Shown one piece after another: positions 1-10,199 of a stretch of 64,000 bases of DNA (within the stretch, counting starts at the first letter, position 1; each line of letters begins with the position of its first letter). This stretch comes from Rhynchosporium graminicola. Taxonomy: Eukaryota; Ascomycota; Leotiomycetes; Helotiales; Ploettnerulaceae. The notes under the pieces were generated by a model. That model had not been told where the DNA came from and did not search any database. It was given only the letters and a program-made list of their open reading frames with translations. A program made the translations under genes and the position numbers. The stretch covers positions 313,884 through 377,883 of the forward strand of contig FJUW01000006.1 of assembly GCA_900074885.1 (NCBI GenBank), read 5' to 3'.

Positions 1-207
1 ATATAGTACGACGCTATAGATATTAAATACGCTCCCGCTAAGCTATAATAATTCCACCTTAATAACCTAACGTAAGCTAGACCTCCTGCTAGACTACCTA
101 ATTAGCTAAAAGCTTTCTACGATAGAATTAATAATTACGACTACCTTAATAGTAATAAGGAGATAGACTAACGCTCGAGGGCGAGCTTTTTTCGGAGGGG
201 GGGGTAG
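1..207 (+). pseudogene. 3' end of internal region of LTR retrotransposon F (partial)
   Basis: The plus strand reads as a decayed coding tail with few stops, most of them TAG or TAA of the kind RIP makes from Trp or Gln. It includes a stretch resembling ILNTLPLSYNN, which is loosely like the UBN2-type Gag of Ty1/Copia elements; this assignment is weak. It runs into a G-rich polypurine tract (about 195-204) immediately before a putative LTR at 208. The left part of the element lies outside the window, so neither the superfamily nor the length can be fixed. Confidence 0.4.
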
Positions 208-440
208 TATAACAACTAGTCAGGTTTAGAGGTCTCTCCTTATTAGTAGAAACACTTACTGCTAAGTGAGATTACACAAGTAGAGTTTAGGGACCCCTTT
301 TCATATATATACTTCTATTCTCTCTCTACTTCTTTACTCCTTAGTTATAGATTCTTAAGTAATTCTTACTACTTCATATTCATAGTAATATGAGGTCTTA
401 TTACCCAGGTAGTTTTAAGACCTTTCTAGAGCAAGCGTCA
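208..440 (+). repeat. Putative 3' LTR of element F
   Basis: A run of eight or more G just upstream looks like a polypurine tract. The LTR would start with tataac (TG mutated to TA) and end with gcgtca at 440. The next bases (tagta) would be the right target duplication, but the matching left copy is outside the window. The sequence from 441 on matches the MULE tail at 28470-28747, which supports 440/441 as an insertion junction. Confidence 0.45.
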
Positions 441-698
441 TAGTATATATATAATATAATATCTATCTATTATTCAGATAGTATAGTAGATACTACTATA
501 GCTAGTGAATTATTAATTCAGAGAGATATAATTAGAGGGATAGAGGTATATACCTAGGATACAGAGTTTAAAGAAGATTTAGATGAATTAGTATAATTAA
601 TATACTATATATAACTATATATATAAATCTTAGTAGTGATAAGTGCATACTGCATTTTCGGCTCGGTTAGTAGCGCACTGCGATTTAGCTGTGGCCTA
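441..698 (+). mobile_element. MULE2, right-end fragment of a Mutator-like element
   Basis: This stretch aligns throughout with the last ~270 bp of the MULE at 18466-28747. It shares the C-terminal coding tail (residues like EFKEDLDELV) and ends in the same terminal motif (tttagctgtggccta). The rest of MULE2 is cut off by element F and by the window edge. It shows that this MULE family had at least two copies and was therefore a possible RIP substrate. Confidence 0.6.
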
Positions 699-1619
699 AA
701 TATAAGGAGAGAAGACTAGTAGCTTAAAGAGGCCTTAAAGCCTTCCAGGCCTTAAGGACCTTACTAAAGTCGCGGTAAGTATTAGTACTAAATAAGTATT
801 TAGTAACGAAAAACAAGCGGAGTCTAATAACTTATATAAGATCCCCGTTAGTAGCGCGAGTCTAGATAGTATAAGTAATATACGCTATTTAAGGACTAGG
901 TAGTTAGCGATATTTTCCGAGCGAATTCTAAGATAAACTTATAAGTTTTTATAATTTTTATACTTATAGGAATAAGTAATATAAGCGTAAGAATAAGTAG
1001 ATTATATAAGTTAGTAGATACTAGGGAAAAATAAGCGGAATCCGGCTTATATTCTAGTTAATATAGTTAACCCTAGTAAGAGTATAAGTAGAGTAATAAA
1101 TAATAGAAGCTATCTGATTCCGATTAGTATTAAGTAGGACCTAGTACTTTTAGCAAAAGAGTAGAAAAGAAGAAAGAGTAATTAATACTAAAAGATTCTA
1201 TTAACTTACGTTTAGTAATAGTTAATTAAAAGAAAAGAATTAGTTTATAAAGTAATAGAGGAAAATATATATATATAGTTAGTAGAAGCGATTAGTAAAT
1301 TTAATAATAATAGGAAAGAAAGAAATAATAAAGAAGAAAGGATATATCTAGCCTTACTATTATTATTAGCCGGAAGTAAATAAAGGAAGTACGTAAATAA
1401 ATAACTAGGAGCTATATATAGCCTTACTATTACTATAAGCTATTTCTTCGATATAGCTTTACTATTATCAGAGGACGCTTTTAGCCTTAGTTATTAACTT
1501 TTAAGTAAAGTAAGTATAGCGCTAAGATAATCTCGTAATAAAAAGATTATAAACTAAAGAAAACCTGATAAGCTATAACTAATCCAGGGCGCGGAGCGAG
1601 GAAGAGGAAGGGGGGATAA
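699..1619 (+). pseudogene. Decayed coding tail of element E, family not identified
   Basis: One plus-strand frame reads as long Lys/Ser-rich stretches interrupted mostly by TAG/TAA stops, as expected for a RIPed gene. I recognise no domain. It ends at an Arg/Gly-rich tract that overlaps a purine-rich run (about 1599-1616) just before a putative LTR. It is best read as the 3' end of an LTR element whose 5' part lies left of the window. It could instead be the end of another type of transposon. Confidence 0.35.
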
Positions 1620-1773
1620 TATAAGGAGCGAGCCCTAGGATTGAGCACCGGCGTCGCTAGTGCTTACTAAGCCTAGCGGCACCCGCATATTTTCCTTCGG
1701 AGCTAGACTAGAACCTGACTCTCTCCTATATCGAACTTCTTAAATACTATACTTGAAAATCTGCGTACGCGTT
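1620..1773 (+). repeat. 3' LTR of element E, left part (split by A1)
   Basis: This begins with tataagg just after the purine tract. It is interrupted at 1773 by chromovirus A1, whose 5-bp target duplication gcgtt occupies 1769-1773. The LTR resumes at 8543 and ends at gtgaca (8556), giving about 168 bp once A1 is removed. After 8556 the sequence is family-B interior, so E had inserted into B1. Confidence 0.45.
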
Positions 1774-2270
1774 TATAACGTTCCTGGTTCTGACTGGTAC
1801 GCGGTATACAGGCTCGTCAGTTAGTATCAGCTATAAAGTAAAGTAAATAAGAAGTTCGGTTCTTAATTAGAATTAAGATATTATAAGCAGGTATTAATTA
1901 CTATATGAATTTAAGTATAAAGCTCTTATCTAATAGTAGAAGTGCTAGTCTTTATATAGAATCTTCGTTCCCTTATACTAGCTATATAAGACTGTCTTAT
2001 AGAGCGCGCAAGCTCTCGCGACCTATCTAGTAGTCTAGTATATCACGTGATCCTAGATCACCTATAGCTATAATACTATTATTACTTTAATATAAGTAGA
2101 TATATAGTATTACTCGCTAGTTTATACTATAACCGGGTTAGTGCCTTTCCTCTAATAGTACTAACTCTTTTCTAGTACTAAAACCCGTCTAGTACTTACT
2201 ACTAGATAGTACTATTAGTATTCTAGTACTAAGATAGTTTTAGTACTAAGAACTATACTAGTTCGTAATA
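1774..2270 (-). repeat. A1 left (3') LTR
   Basis: This is 497 bp, the same length as 8041-8537. The outer ends have mutated from TG...CA to TA...TA. The last ~45 bp are fully RIPed (for example gttcgtaata), while the same positions in the right LTR keep gttcgtgaca. Confidence 0.93.
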
Positions 2271-2359
2271 TTATCCCTCTTCTATCTTAGCGTATCCCTA
2301 CGCTTAAGTATACCTAAAGAAATATTAATAACTACTTATAGCTATCTCTTTCTTTTATT

Positions 2360-2941
2360 ATACCCCCTGAACGCTTAACTAAATAAGTCGATTATATTAT
2401 ACTTAGAAGATAAATAGAATTAAATAGTAAAATTATAATATTATATACTAGATATAAAAAAGCAGAATATAAAGAGTATATATCGTTTCGCGATCCTAAA
2501 CTAACTAGATATAATTATTATACTTAACTAAATAAATCCTGCGATATTTATATAAGGAACCGGATACCTATAGCTTCCGAATAGGAAAGCTTTAATTCCT
2601 AAATCGAAAAATTAGAGGATAAGGAAGACTCGACTATAGCTAAGTTCTATACGCGAATTATAAGGTTAAAGAAATAGAAACGTTTCTTATATAAATAGTA
2701 GTAAAAGATAATTACTACTAGTCTGAACTCGATAGCTAAGCTCGATACTCTTAAAGCTCTAGAAAAGGAAGAAAAGGAGAAATAGGAAAAGGAGAAAATA
2801 CTTAATAATACTAAGTTAATAAGCGCGGAACCCTCTAGTTCTAATATCCTTATCGACCTCTTATTCGACCCGATAATCGACTTTCCTTTTAATCTTACTA
2901 ACTTACTCTAAGTAGATCTAGGTTTTATTAATAGAAATTAG
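2360..2941 (+). pseudogene. A1 antisense ORF (coiled-coil-like), opposite to gag-pol
   Basis: This frame of about 193 codons runs from an ATA (probably a mutated ATG, followed by PPE) to a TAG at 2939-2941, convergent with gag-pol and stopping just beside the chromodomain. I found no frame change. The internal stops are TAG/TAA, consistent with RIPed Gln/Trp codons. The middle is charged and heptad-like (residues such as IEKLEDKEDSTIAKF, then LKALEKEEKEK), followed by an acidic/Pro-type tail. It resembles small coiled-coil hypothetical proteins that I recall being annotated beside fungal retrotransposons; that is from memory and was not checked. Function unknown. A2 carries the same frame at about 35052-35644. 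Confidence 0.6.
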
Positions 2942-2944
2942 CTA

Positions 2945-5900
2945 GTAATACTAAGTAGTAAAAGCTTAACTTAAGTTCTTATATATTTTCCGAATATAAG
3001 TAATTCTTTTATTTTACTAAGTATCTAATAATACCTTATTTATACTAATAATCTAGTAGTTCCTCTATATTATATTCTACGAGTAAGTTAACTAGTTCAG
3101 TATATATCTTTAGAGCTAGTAGTACTCCTAGTAGTACTTTTTCTAATAAGGAAATATAGAATATTAGGAATATCTTCTTTATTATAATTAGTAGCTAGAG
3201 TTTATAATTTAATAGTCCTTTAATATATTTAATTCTAAAAAGTCTAAGTTTCTTATAATCTAACTTATTACTTAGTCTCTATATATTAATATTTTTTCGT
3301 AGAAAGTAAACCTTATCTCCCTCCTATAGTATTAGCTCCTAACTACGATTTTTATTATAATAATACGTATTCTTCTCTATTATAAACTAGAGTTCTTCTA
3401 TAAGTTCCTTATAGAGATTCTAGATATTCCGAACTTAGATATAAGCTATATTATTATCCTTAATAGTAATATTAAGCTTTCTATAAGTAATAAGTTTATA
3501 ATTATAATTCGTAAAGAATAATATAACTTTTATTATTTCCGTAATCGAGCTATTATATATAAATTCTATAAGTAATAGTAATTCTATTTAATTATTTTAT
3601 TAATAATTAATATAATAATATAAGTATACTTTAACTACTTAGTTTATTCTTTTATTTCCTTTATTAGTCTAAGGATAGAAAGCTATTAATAGTTTTCGTT
3701 TAGTTCCTAGGAACTTTATTAAAATATTATAGAATTTTAATATAAATAACTTATCTCGATCTAATATTATTTCTTTAGGTACTCTATACTTAGAGACTAT
3801 CTCCTTAAGATATACTTATACTAAGTATTCGACTATAAGAGTAAGTAAGACTAGTACTAAGATTATATACTTAATAAGTCTTTCTATAATAATAAGTATT
3901 ATATTATAACTAACTCCTATAACCGGGTCCTTCGATAGTAGTAATAGCCCTATAAAGTCCTATGATATCGATTTCTAAGATATTAGTAGTATTAGTACTA
4001 TAATTATCTACTTATAAGGTATATAGTAGAAAGACTTATTCCTAATATAAGTATTATAATTAGCTAGTACTTTTTGAACTACTTAGCGGAGTCCTTCCGA
4101 CTAGTAGTTTCTTGAAATCCTTAGATATATTCTTCGTATCCCTTAGTATCTATATATATAAAGCTCGTATTATTCTTTAATATATACTCTTATTAAGCTT
4201 AGCGGAAGCTAAATTTTCCTATTAACTCGTATAATACTATTCTTAATTATATTCCTTATAATAAGTTCCTTAGTCTTATCTAGGGATATTCTATCCTTCT
4301 TCTAAGCCTCCTTTAAGGTATTATACTAAGGTCTCTTAATTTCTTACTTAATTATAATAGCTTCTCGGATATTAATAACTATATCTCTATTATCTAGCTA
4401 TCTAAGTAAAGAAGTCTTATTATAGATCTTATAATACTTATAACTTAGTAATCTACTTAGAGTATCTACTTAGAGTATCTACTTATATATTATCTTTTCC
4501 TTATATATACTTAATAACTAGATTAAAAAAGGTAAGTTCCTCTAACTATTAAGCTAATCGATAATTATCTAAGACCTTAGTAGTTATAAAAGTTCAGAGA
4601 TTCATATAGTTAGTATAGATAATAACTAGGAACTTAGCTCCTTATAAGTATATTTTCTAATATTTAAGTACTTTAATAATTACTATAAGTTCTTTCTTAT
4701 AGATATTATAATTCTATTTAGCTAGAGATATTTTCTCTAAAAAGTAAGTAACTAGATATAATCGTCTTTTATTATCTCGCTATAAGTATACTACGCTAAT
4801 ATAAGTATTAGAAGTATCTATTTCTATTATACTTTCCTTTTCTTCGTCGAAACTATATAAGATTAGTTCTTTTATAAATTCTTTCTTAATTCTCTAAAAA
4901 GCTTCCTTATACTAGCTAATCTAAGTAAAAAGAACGCCCTTTCTTATTAAGCTCGTAAGTAATTTAGTAATCTTAGAATAGTTTCTAATAAACTATTAGT
5001 AGAAGTTAGCGAAACCTAATTATAATTATATATCCTTAATATTCTTTAGAGATTCCTATTCCTTTATAGCTTTAATTTTCTTCAGGTTAATACTTATCTC
5101 TCTCGAGCGAATAATATACCTTAGAAAAGTAACTTACTTAACTGAGAATTTATATTTCGATATCTTTAGTCTAGAATCTACTTTACGTAGTACTTCTATA
5201 ACTTAGGTAATATAGCCCTAGTATACCTCGATAGTCTTCGAGTATACTAGAATATTATCTAGGTAATATATAGCGGATTTCCTAATAAAGTCCTTAAGAA
5301 TATTATTATTCTATCTTTAATATATAGCTAGAGTATTAGTTAAGCTAAATAGTATTACTATATATTCCTATAGCCCTAAAGGTAATATAAAAGCAATTTT
5401 CTACTTATATCTCTTTTTAATTCAGATTAAATTAAACGCGTTATATTAGTCTAACTTAGTATATATCTTTACTCTAGCTAGCTTATCTTATAAGTACTAC
5501 GCGTTTAGTAAAAGATATATATCTCTTATAGTTTTATTATTAATTATCTAATAGTTCTTATATAGTCTTCCTTAGGATCTCCTACTTTCTTAACTATTAG
5601 TATATTAATAGTATATAGTAACTTAGATTTCCGAATCTATCTTTTATTTATATCTAACTTCTAATACTCCTTAAGCGTTCTTATAGTATTATAGTTATAG
5701 TAGCGAAGTTTCTTTATAATAAGTATAAATCTATTTTTAAAGTTTATCTTATAATCTTAGAGTTTATACTTAAGTAGAGCCCTTATATCCTGCGGATCCT
5801 TAAATAATTTCGAGAACTTCCTATATAGTTCGAGTAGCTATTCTCGAATATTATCTATCTAGCTAAGATAATTCCTAAGTTCTATCTAACTAAGAACTTA

Positions 5901-7995
5901 ACTTAACTAGCTAGAGTCTATTAGTATTATTATTAAGAAAGTAATACTAGCCTCTTATTTACTAGCTAGTTAATTACACTTATATTTATAGTTACTAAAT
6001 ATAACTCTCTTAGTTACTTAGTTTATACTAAGATTATAATTATATAGCTATAATATTCCTAATATAATATTATATCGTCTAGTAAGTATAATATCGAAGT
6101 AAAGCGTTTCTTCGTATCTATTAATAACTATCTTTATTCCTCTTATCTTTCTACGGACTTATCTATCTAATCTAGCGCCTTTTCTATCTAATAAAGTAAA
6201 GTAATATAGTTTCGGGTTAATAGTTATAGGAATATTCTATTTCTCGATAAAAGCCGAGTTTATAAAGCGTCTTATAGCTCCTGAATCGATAAGTGCTTTT
6301 ATCTTAATATTATCTATTATAACTAGTAAGATTAACTAATCGAACTCTCTAGTAATAATAAGCTCTAAGTATAATAGTTCTATTATAGAGTAATCACGTG
6401 CTTCTTTAATAATTCTCTTTATTATTTTATCTAACTAAGTCCTAAGGCTAAGTTTATAAGTAATTAGAATATAGGGTATATAGTAATAGAGATTAACTTA
6501 CTCTTAAATTAGATCTAGTACTATTCTTTAATAAGTAGCTAATTCTAATAAGTACTATCTTCTCTACTAATAATATTCCCTTTCTATTTCCTTAGTAATA
6601 GCTTAAGTATCTTTTATCCGAAGAAACTAATCTAGTTATTTAAACTCTTTTAATTCAGATTCTCCTTCGAGGTTAGCTACGTAACGATCTAGTTGTTCCT
6701 CGATATCCCTAGTATTTACCTAGAATATAATAGTAATAGTATTATAATAAGTAATAATATAGTCTATACTTAAGTTAAATATATTATAAGTTCGATAATA
6801 CTCTATAAAATCAGACTTAGTTCTATTATAAACTTATATTCTTCTTCTATTATCGTGATTTCGAAGAGTCTAGTTTTGATTATTATATAGGAAGTTATTA
6901 TATAAATAGTTTCTTTTATCTATAATACTCTAGCTTTCTTAGTCTTTATCTAGAAATTTAACTAAGTTTTCTTCGAATCCTTCGCTAGATTCGTAAGTTA
7001 TAAAGTCTTACGAACTCTATTCTGCGCTAGAAGCTTCTTAGTAGTCTAGCTTTCTTTCTACTAGTCTGAATTCTCTCTTAAGTTTATTCTAGAGTTTCCC
7101 TCTCTATTTCTTCTTCTAAGAATAGTTATATACGAGATATCCTATCTTATTATATATATAGTAAAGACCTTTCTCTTAATATTTATCTTTCTTAGCTTAG
7201 CCCTTAGATCCTCTCTCTACTCTATCGAATTCTATTAGATTATAGTAGTTATATTTATTACTCGAGTAAAGCTAGAAATTCCCTTATTACTTATTATATC
7301 GCTATAGAAATTAGAGCTTCCGGAGGTAAGTAAATATAAAGTATCCTCCCTTTTCTTTCGCTTATTTCTAGATTTATTTATTAATAGTAATAAATAATCT
7401 AATTAAGTCCTCTAAGTTACTTAGTTTACTAGCTCTAGAGAGCTTATCCTTAATAAAATCCTTAAGGCCTCGATAATATTAAGCTCTTAATCTATTATCT
7501 ATCTAGTCTAACTATATAGAATACTAGTAGAACTTAGTAGTATATTTATAAATAGATCCTTATTATCGAATTCCGAGTAAGTGCTTCTTATCTTATTCCT
7601 TTTTATTAGAGTCTCCGAAGACTTCTTTAATAGTATTAGTAAAGCTTATAGGAGTTCGAAAGATAACTCGGCTTTTTTTAGTTATAGTAATAGAATACGC
7701 CCTAGATAAGTATCGATTAACTAAGTAGTTACTTAGAGCTAGCTTAATCTAGTAAGCTATAGTATTACGAAGGAATAAGCTAATCTATAGGACTTTAAGG
7801 GAGTCTGCTTCGAACTTATCTCTATTAAAAGCGAGATATATCTAGTACTAGAGGATAAACTATCCTAGTTTATTATAGTTCCTATAATAAGTATTAAGTA
7901 AGTTCATATAAAGTAGTATACTCTTATCGATCTTATTAACTTTATCCGGCTTACTAGTCTAAGAGCTTTCTCTTATAATAGATCCTTCTTTAGTA
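2945..7995 (-). pseudogene. A1 gag-pol remnant with C-terminal chromodomain
   Basis: Read leftward, a Gag core typical of fungal Gypsy elements lies near 7400-7600, with residues like YRGLKDFIKDKL. It is followed by a zinc knuckle (7122-7163) with every ligand changed to Tyr. The reverse transcriptase has YLDN at 5254-5265, from YLDD by RIP. RNase H and integrase regions follow to about 3500. A chromodomain at about 3087-2944 shows EELLD, then YLV-K-KNY, then a region with aromatic positions lost; its Trp codons are now stops. In chromoviruses this domain reads histone methylation and steers integration to heterochromatin. The coding capacity is lost through many in-frame TAG/TAA. Confidence 0.85.
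7122..7163 (-). other. A1 Gag zinc knuckle, all ligands mutated to Tyr
   Basis: The minus strand reads YYIYNKIGYLVYNY. The spacing fits CX2CX4HX4C, with the three Cys (TGY to TAY) and the His (CAY to TAY) all turned to Tyr by RIP-type changes. Confidence 0.75.
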
Positions 7996-8040
7996 GCTAT
8001 TTTATTCTTACTAATAATATTTCAAGTAAGGTACTTAAAG

Positions 8041-8537
8041 TATAACGTTCCTAGTTCTAACTAATACGCGGTATATAAGCTCGTTAGTTAGTATTAGCTA
8101 TAAAGTAAAGTAAATAAGAAGTTTAGTTCTTATTTAGAATTAAGATATTATAAGCAGGTATTAATTACTATATGAATTTAAGTATAAAGCTCTTATCTAA
8201 TAGTAGAAGTGCTAGTCTTTATATAGAATCTTCGTTCCCTTATACTAGCTATATAAGACTGTCTTATAGAGCGCGCAAGCTCTCGCGACCTATCTAGTAG
8301 TCTAGTATATCACGTGATCCTAGATCACCTATAGCTATAATACTATTATTACTTTAATATAAGTAGATATATAGTACTACTCGCTAGTTTATACTATAAC
8401 CGGGTTAGTGCCTTTCCTCTAATAGTACTAACTCTTTTCTAGTACTAAAACCCGTCTAGTACTTACTATTAGGTAGTACTATTAGTATTCTAGTGCTAGG
8501 ACGGTTTTAGTGCCAAGAACTATGCTGGTTCGTGACA
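8041..8537 (-). repeat. A1 right (5') LTR
   Basis: This is the 497-bp partner of 1774-2270. Its outer ~50 bp retain TpG and CpA sites and the canonical terminus gtgaca, followed by the gcgtt target duplication. It contains a conserved cacgtgatc...gatcac inverted motif at about 8311-8330. Confidence 0.93.
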
Positions 8538-8542
8538 GCGTT

Positions 8543-8556
8543 ACTCTCCCGTGACA
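8543..8556 (+). repeat. 3' LTR of element E, right end
   Basis: These 14 bases follow the right-hand gcgtt duplication of A1 (8538-8542) and end in gtgaca, a plausible LTR terminus. The sequence from 8557 matches family-B interior, for example at 23615 onward. Confidence 0.4.
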
Positions 8557-9905
8557 TAAGCGATATAGCAGAAGAATATTAGAATCTTACTTAGAAAAAG
8601 CCTCCTTAGGAGAATAGTATTATTCTAATAGCTTTTTAGCTATAAGTTATTTAGTATTAGGATCCTTAGAAGAGTTATTATCTAGATAATCTTATAAGAT
8701 ATAATCTATCTTATAGATATTAATAAAGAATAATTCAGAGATTTCGCGTTTTATATTAAAGTGAAAAGCTATAGTACTAATTTAGTAAATTAGAACTAGT
8801 TTCTAGATCTTCGAAGATTAAGATATATACTTATAATAAGATTTTAGTATAAATACTTTATTTAGGAATTTCAGAGCGGAAAAGAGTTCGGATTCCTTAG
8901 TAATAAGTAGAAATAAGTTAAATAATAAGAATATTATATTTATATATTATATTACTATTATTTAATATAATTAGTATTAGTCTAACTAGTTTATAGCTAA
9001 GTCCTTAGTATTAATATTAATTTAATAAGATCGATTAATATTAGGGTTATAAAGCAGTAGAGTTATAATTATCTTCTTATTATATTAGAGAGTAGCTAAG
9101 TAGTAATCCGGCTATAATAGCTTATAATAGAGCATATCGAATTTGATTTGAAATTATTATATCTATTTAATATTAATAATTATATTTTATTAGCTTAGAT
9201 TAAGAAGAATAAAATAGTAGTTATAAATACACTTACTATTAATAGAAAAGTATAAATATATAAGATAAGTAATATAGATTCTGATAGATTATTAGAAACT
9301 ATTTATAGAATAAAATAAAATAATAGCTTGATTTTAATACTAAGAGCGTCTAATAATTATCTAGTAAGAGTATAGTTAATAAATAGATATCTATTTACTT
9401 TAGTATCGATTAAGCTATTTATAGAGACTCTTAGTCTATTTATACTAACTATAGTTAGATATATAAATTACTTGCTTTATATTAGAGAGTTAAAGTTAAG
9501 ATTAGAGAGGTTATACTTATATAGACTTAGGAAGGAGTTTTTATCTAAGCCTTATTATTTCCTTCTTATATTAGTTCAGATATAGAAAGTATATCTTTTA
9601 TTACTTTCTTAGTTACTTTTTCTTCTTCTAGAAATTTATTAATTAATTATATCTTAAGTAGGTTCGGATAATCTAGCTTAATATAGCTAAGTTATCTGTA
9701 ACTATAATACCTAAGGGATTTTTTAGTTGAGGTAATAAAGCGGTTTAATAAGTATAATATGAAGGGAGTACTAGCTTATATTAGAATAGAGATACGTATA
9801 TATAATATAAGAGTAGTTTATCGATAGGCTAAGCTTAAGAACTAATAAGAAGTAGAACTAGAAGAGATCGAAGTAGTAATAGTAAGCTTATGATATTATA
9901 CTTAA
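8557..9905 (-). mobile_element. B1: left-truncated family-B Ty3/Gypsy element, first part
   Basis: From 8557 the sequence matches family-B interior of B2 (about 23615-24975), B3 and B4, in the same orientation. The left LTR and 3' half are absent because element E and the window edge intervene. The sequence breaks at the cttaa duplication of element D and resumes at 16738. It covers part of the pol upstream region and the zinc-knuckle end of gag. Confidence 0.85.
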
Positions 9906-10087
9906 TGTAATAGGTCTGTGCGCCTAGCGCCTCCCACTCTTATACTTTAGTACTAGAGAGGAAGAAAGATCCTTCTCTCCTTAGTAATTAGTTTCTATAT
10001 TAACTAGATTATTACTAGCGAACCTCCAGCGACTATTCTACTATTCTATTATATCTATTTACCTTAGTATACTAAGTGATTATTATA
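9906..10087 (+). repeat. D 5' LTR
   Basis: This LTR is 182 bp and starts with the canonical TG (tgtaatagg). It is very similar to the 3' LTR at 16551-16732, with differences mostly at RIP-type sites. Confidence 0.93.
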
Positions 10088-10199
10088 TTCTAATTACTTT
10101 TCTCTTTATACTAGCTTAAATTAAGTATAATAGTTTAAATCAGAGAATTATTAATAGTATTAAATCGACTCTCGATATAAGATAATATAGTAAGAGATA

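Larger units (their letters stand above)
1774..8537 (-). mobile_element. A1: full-length Ty3/Gypsy chromovirus, RIP-inactivated
   Basis: This element is 6,764 bp with two 497-bp LTRs (1774-2270 and 8041-8537) and a perfect gcgtt target duplication at 1769-1773 and 8538-8542. The polypurine tract (complement of 2271-2286) adjoins the left LTR and all pol domains read leftward, so it lies on the minus strand. In order from the right it has a Gag domain, CCHC knuckle, protease/RT, RNase H, integrase, and a chromodomain at about 3087-2944. An ORF on the opposite strand fills 2360-2941. No frame is open because of TGG and CAR to stop changes. It inserted into the LTR of element E. Confidence 0.93.
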
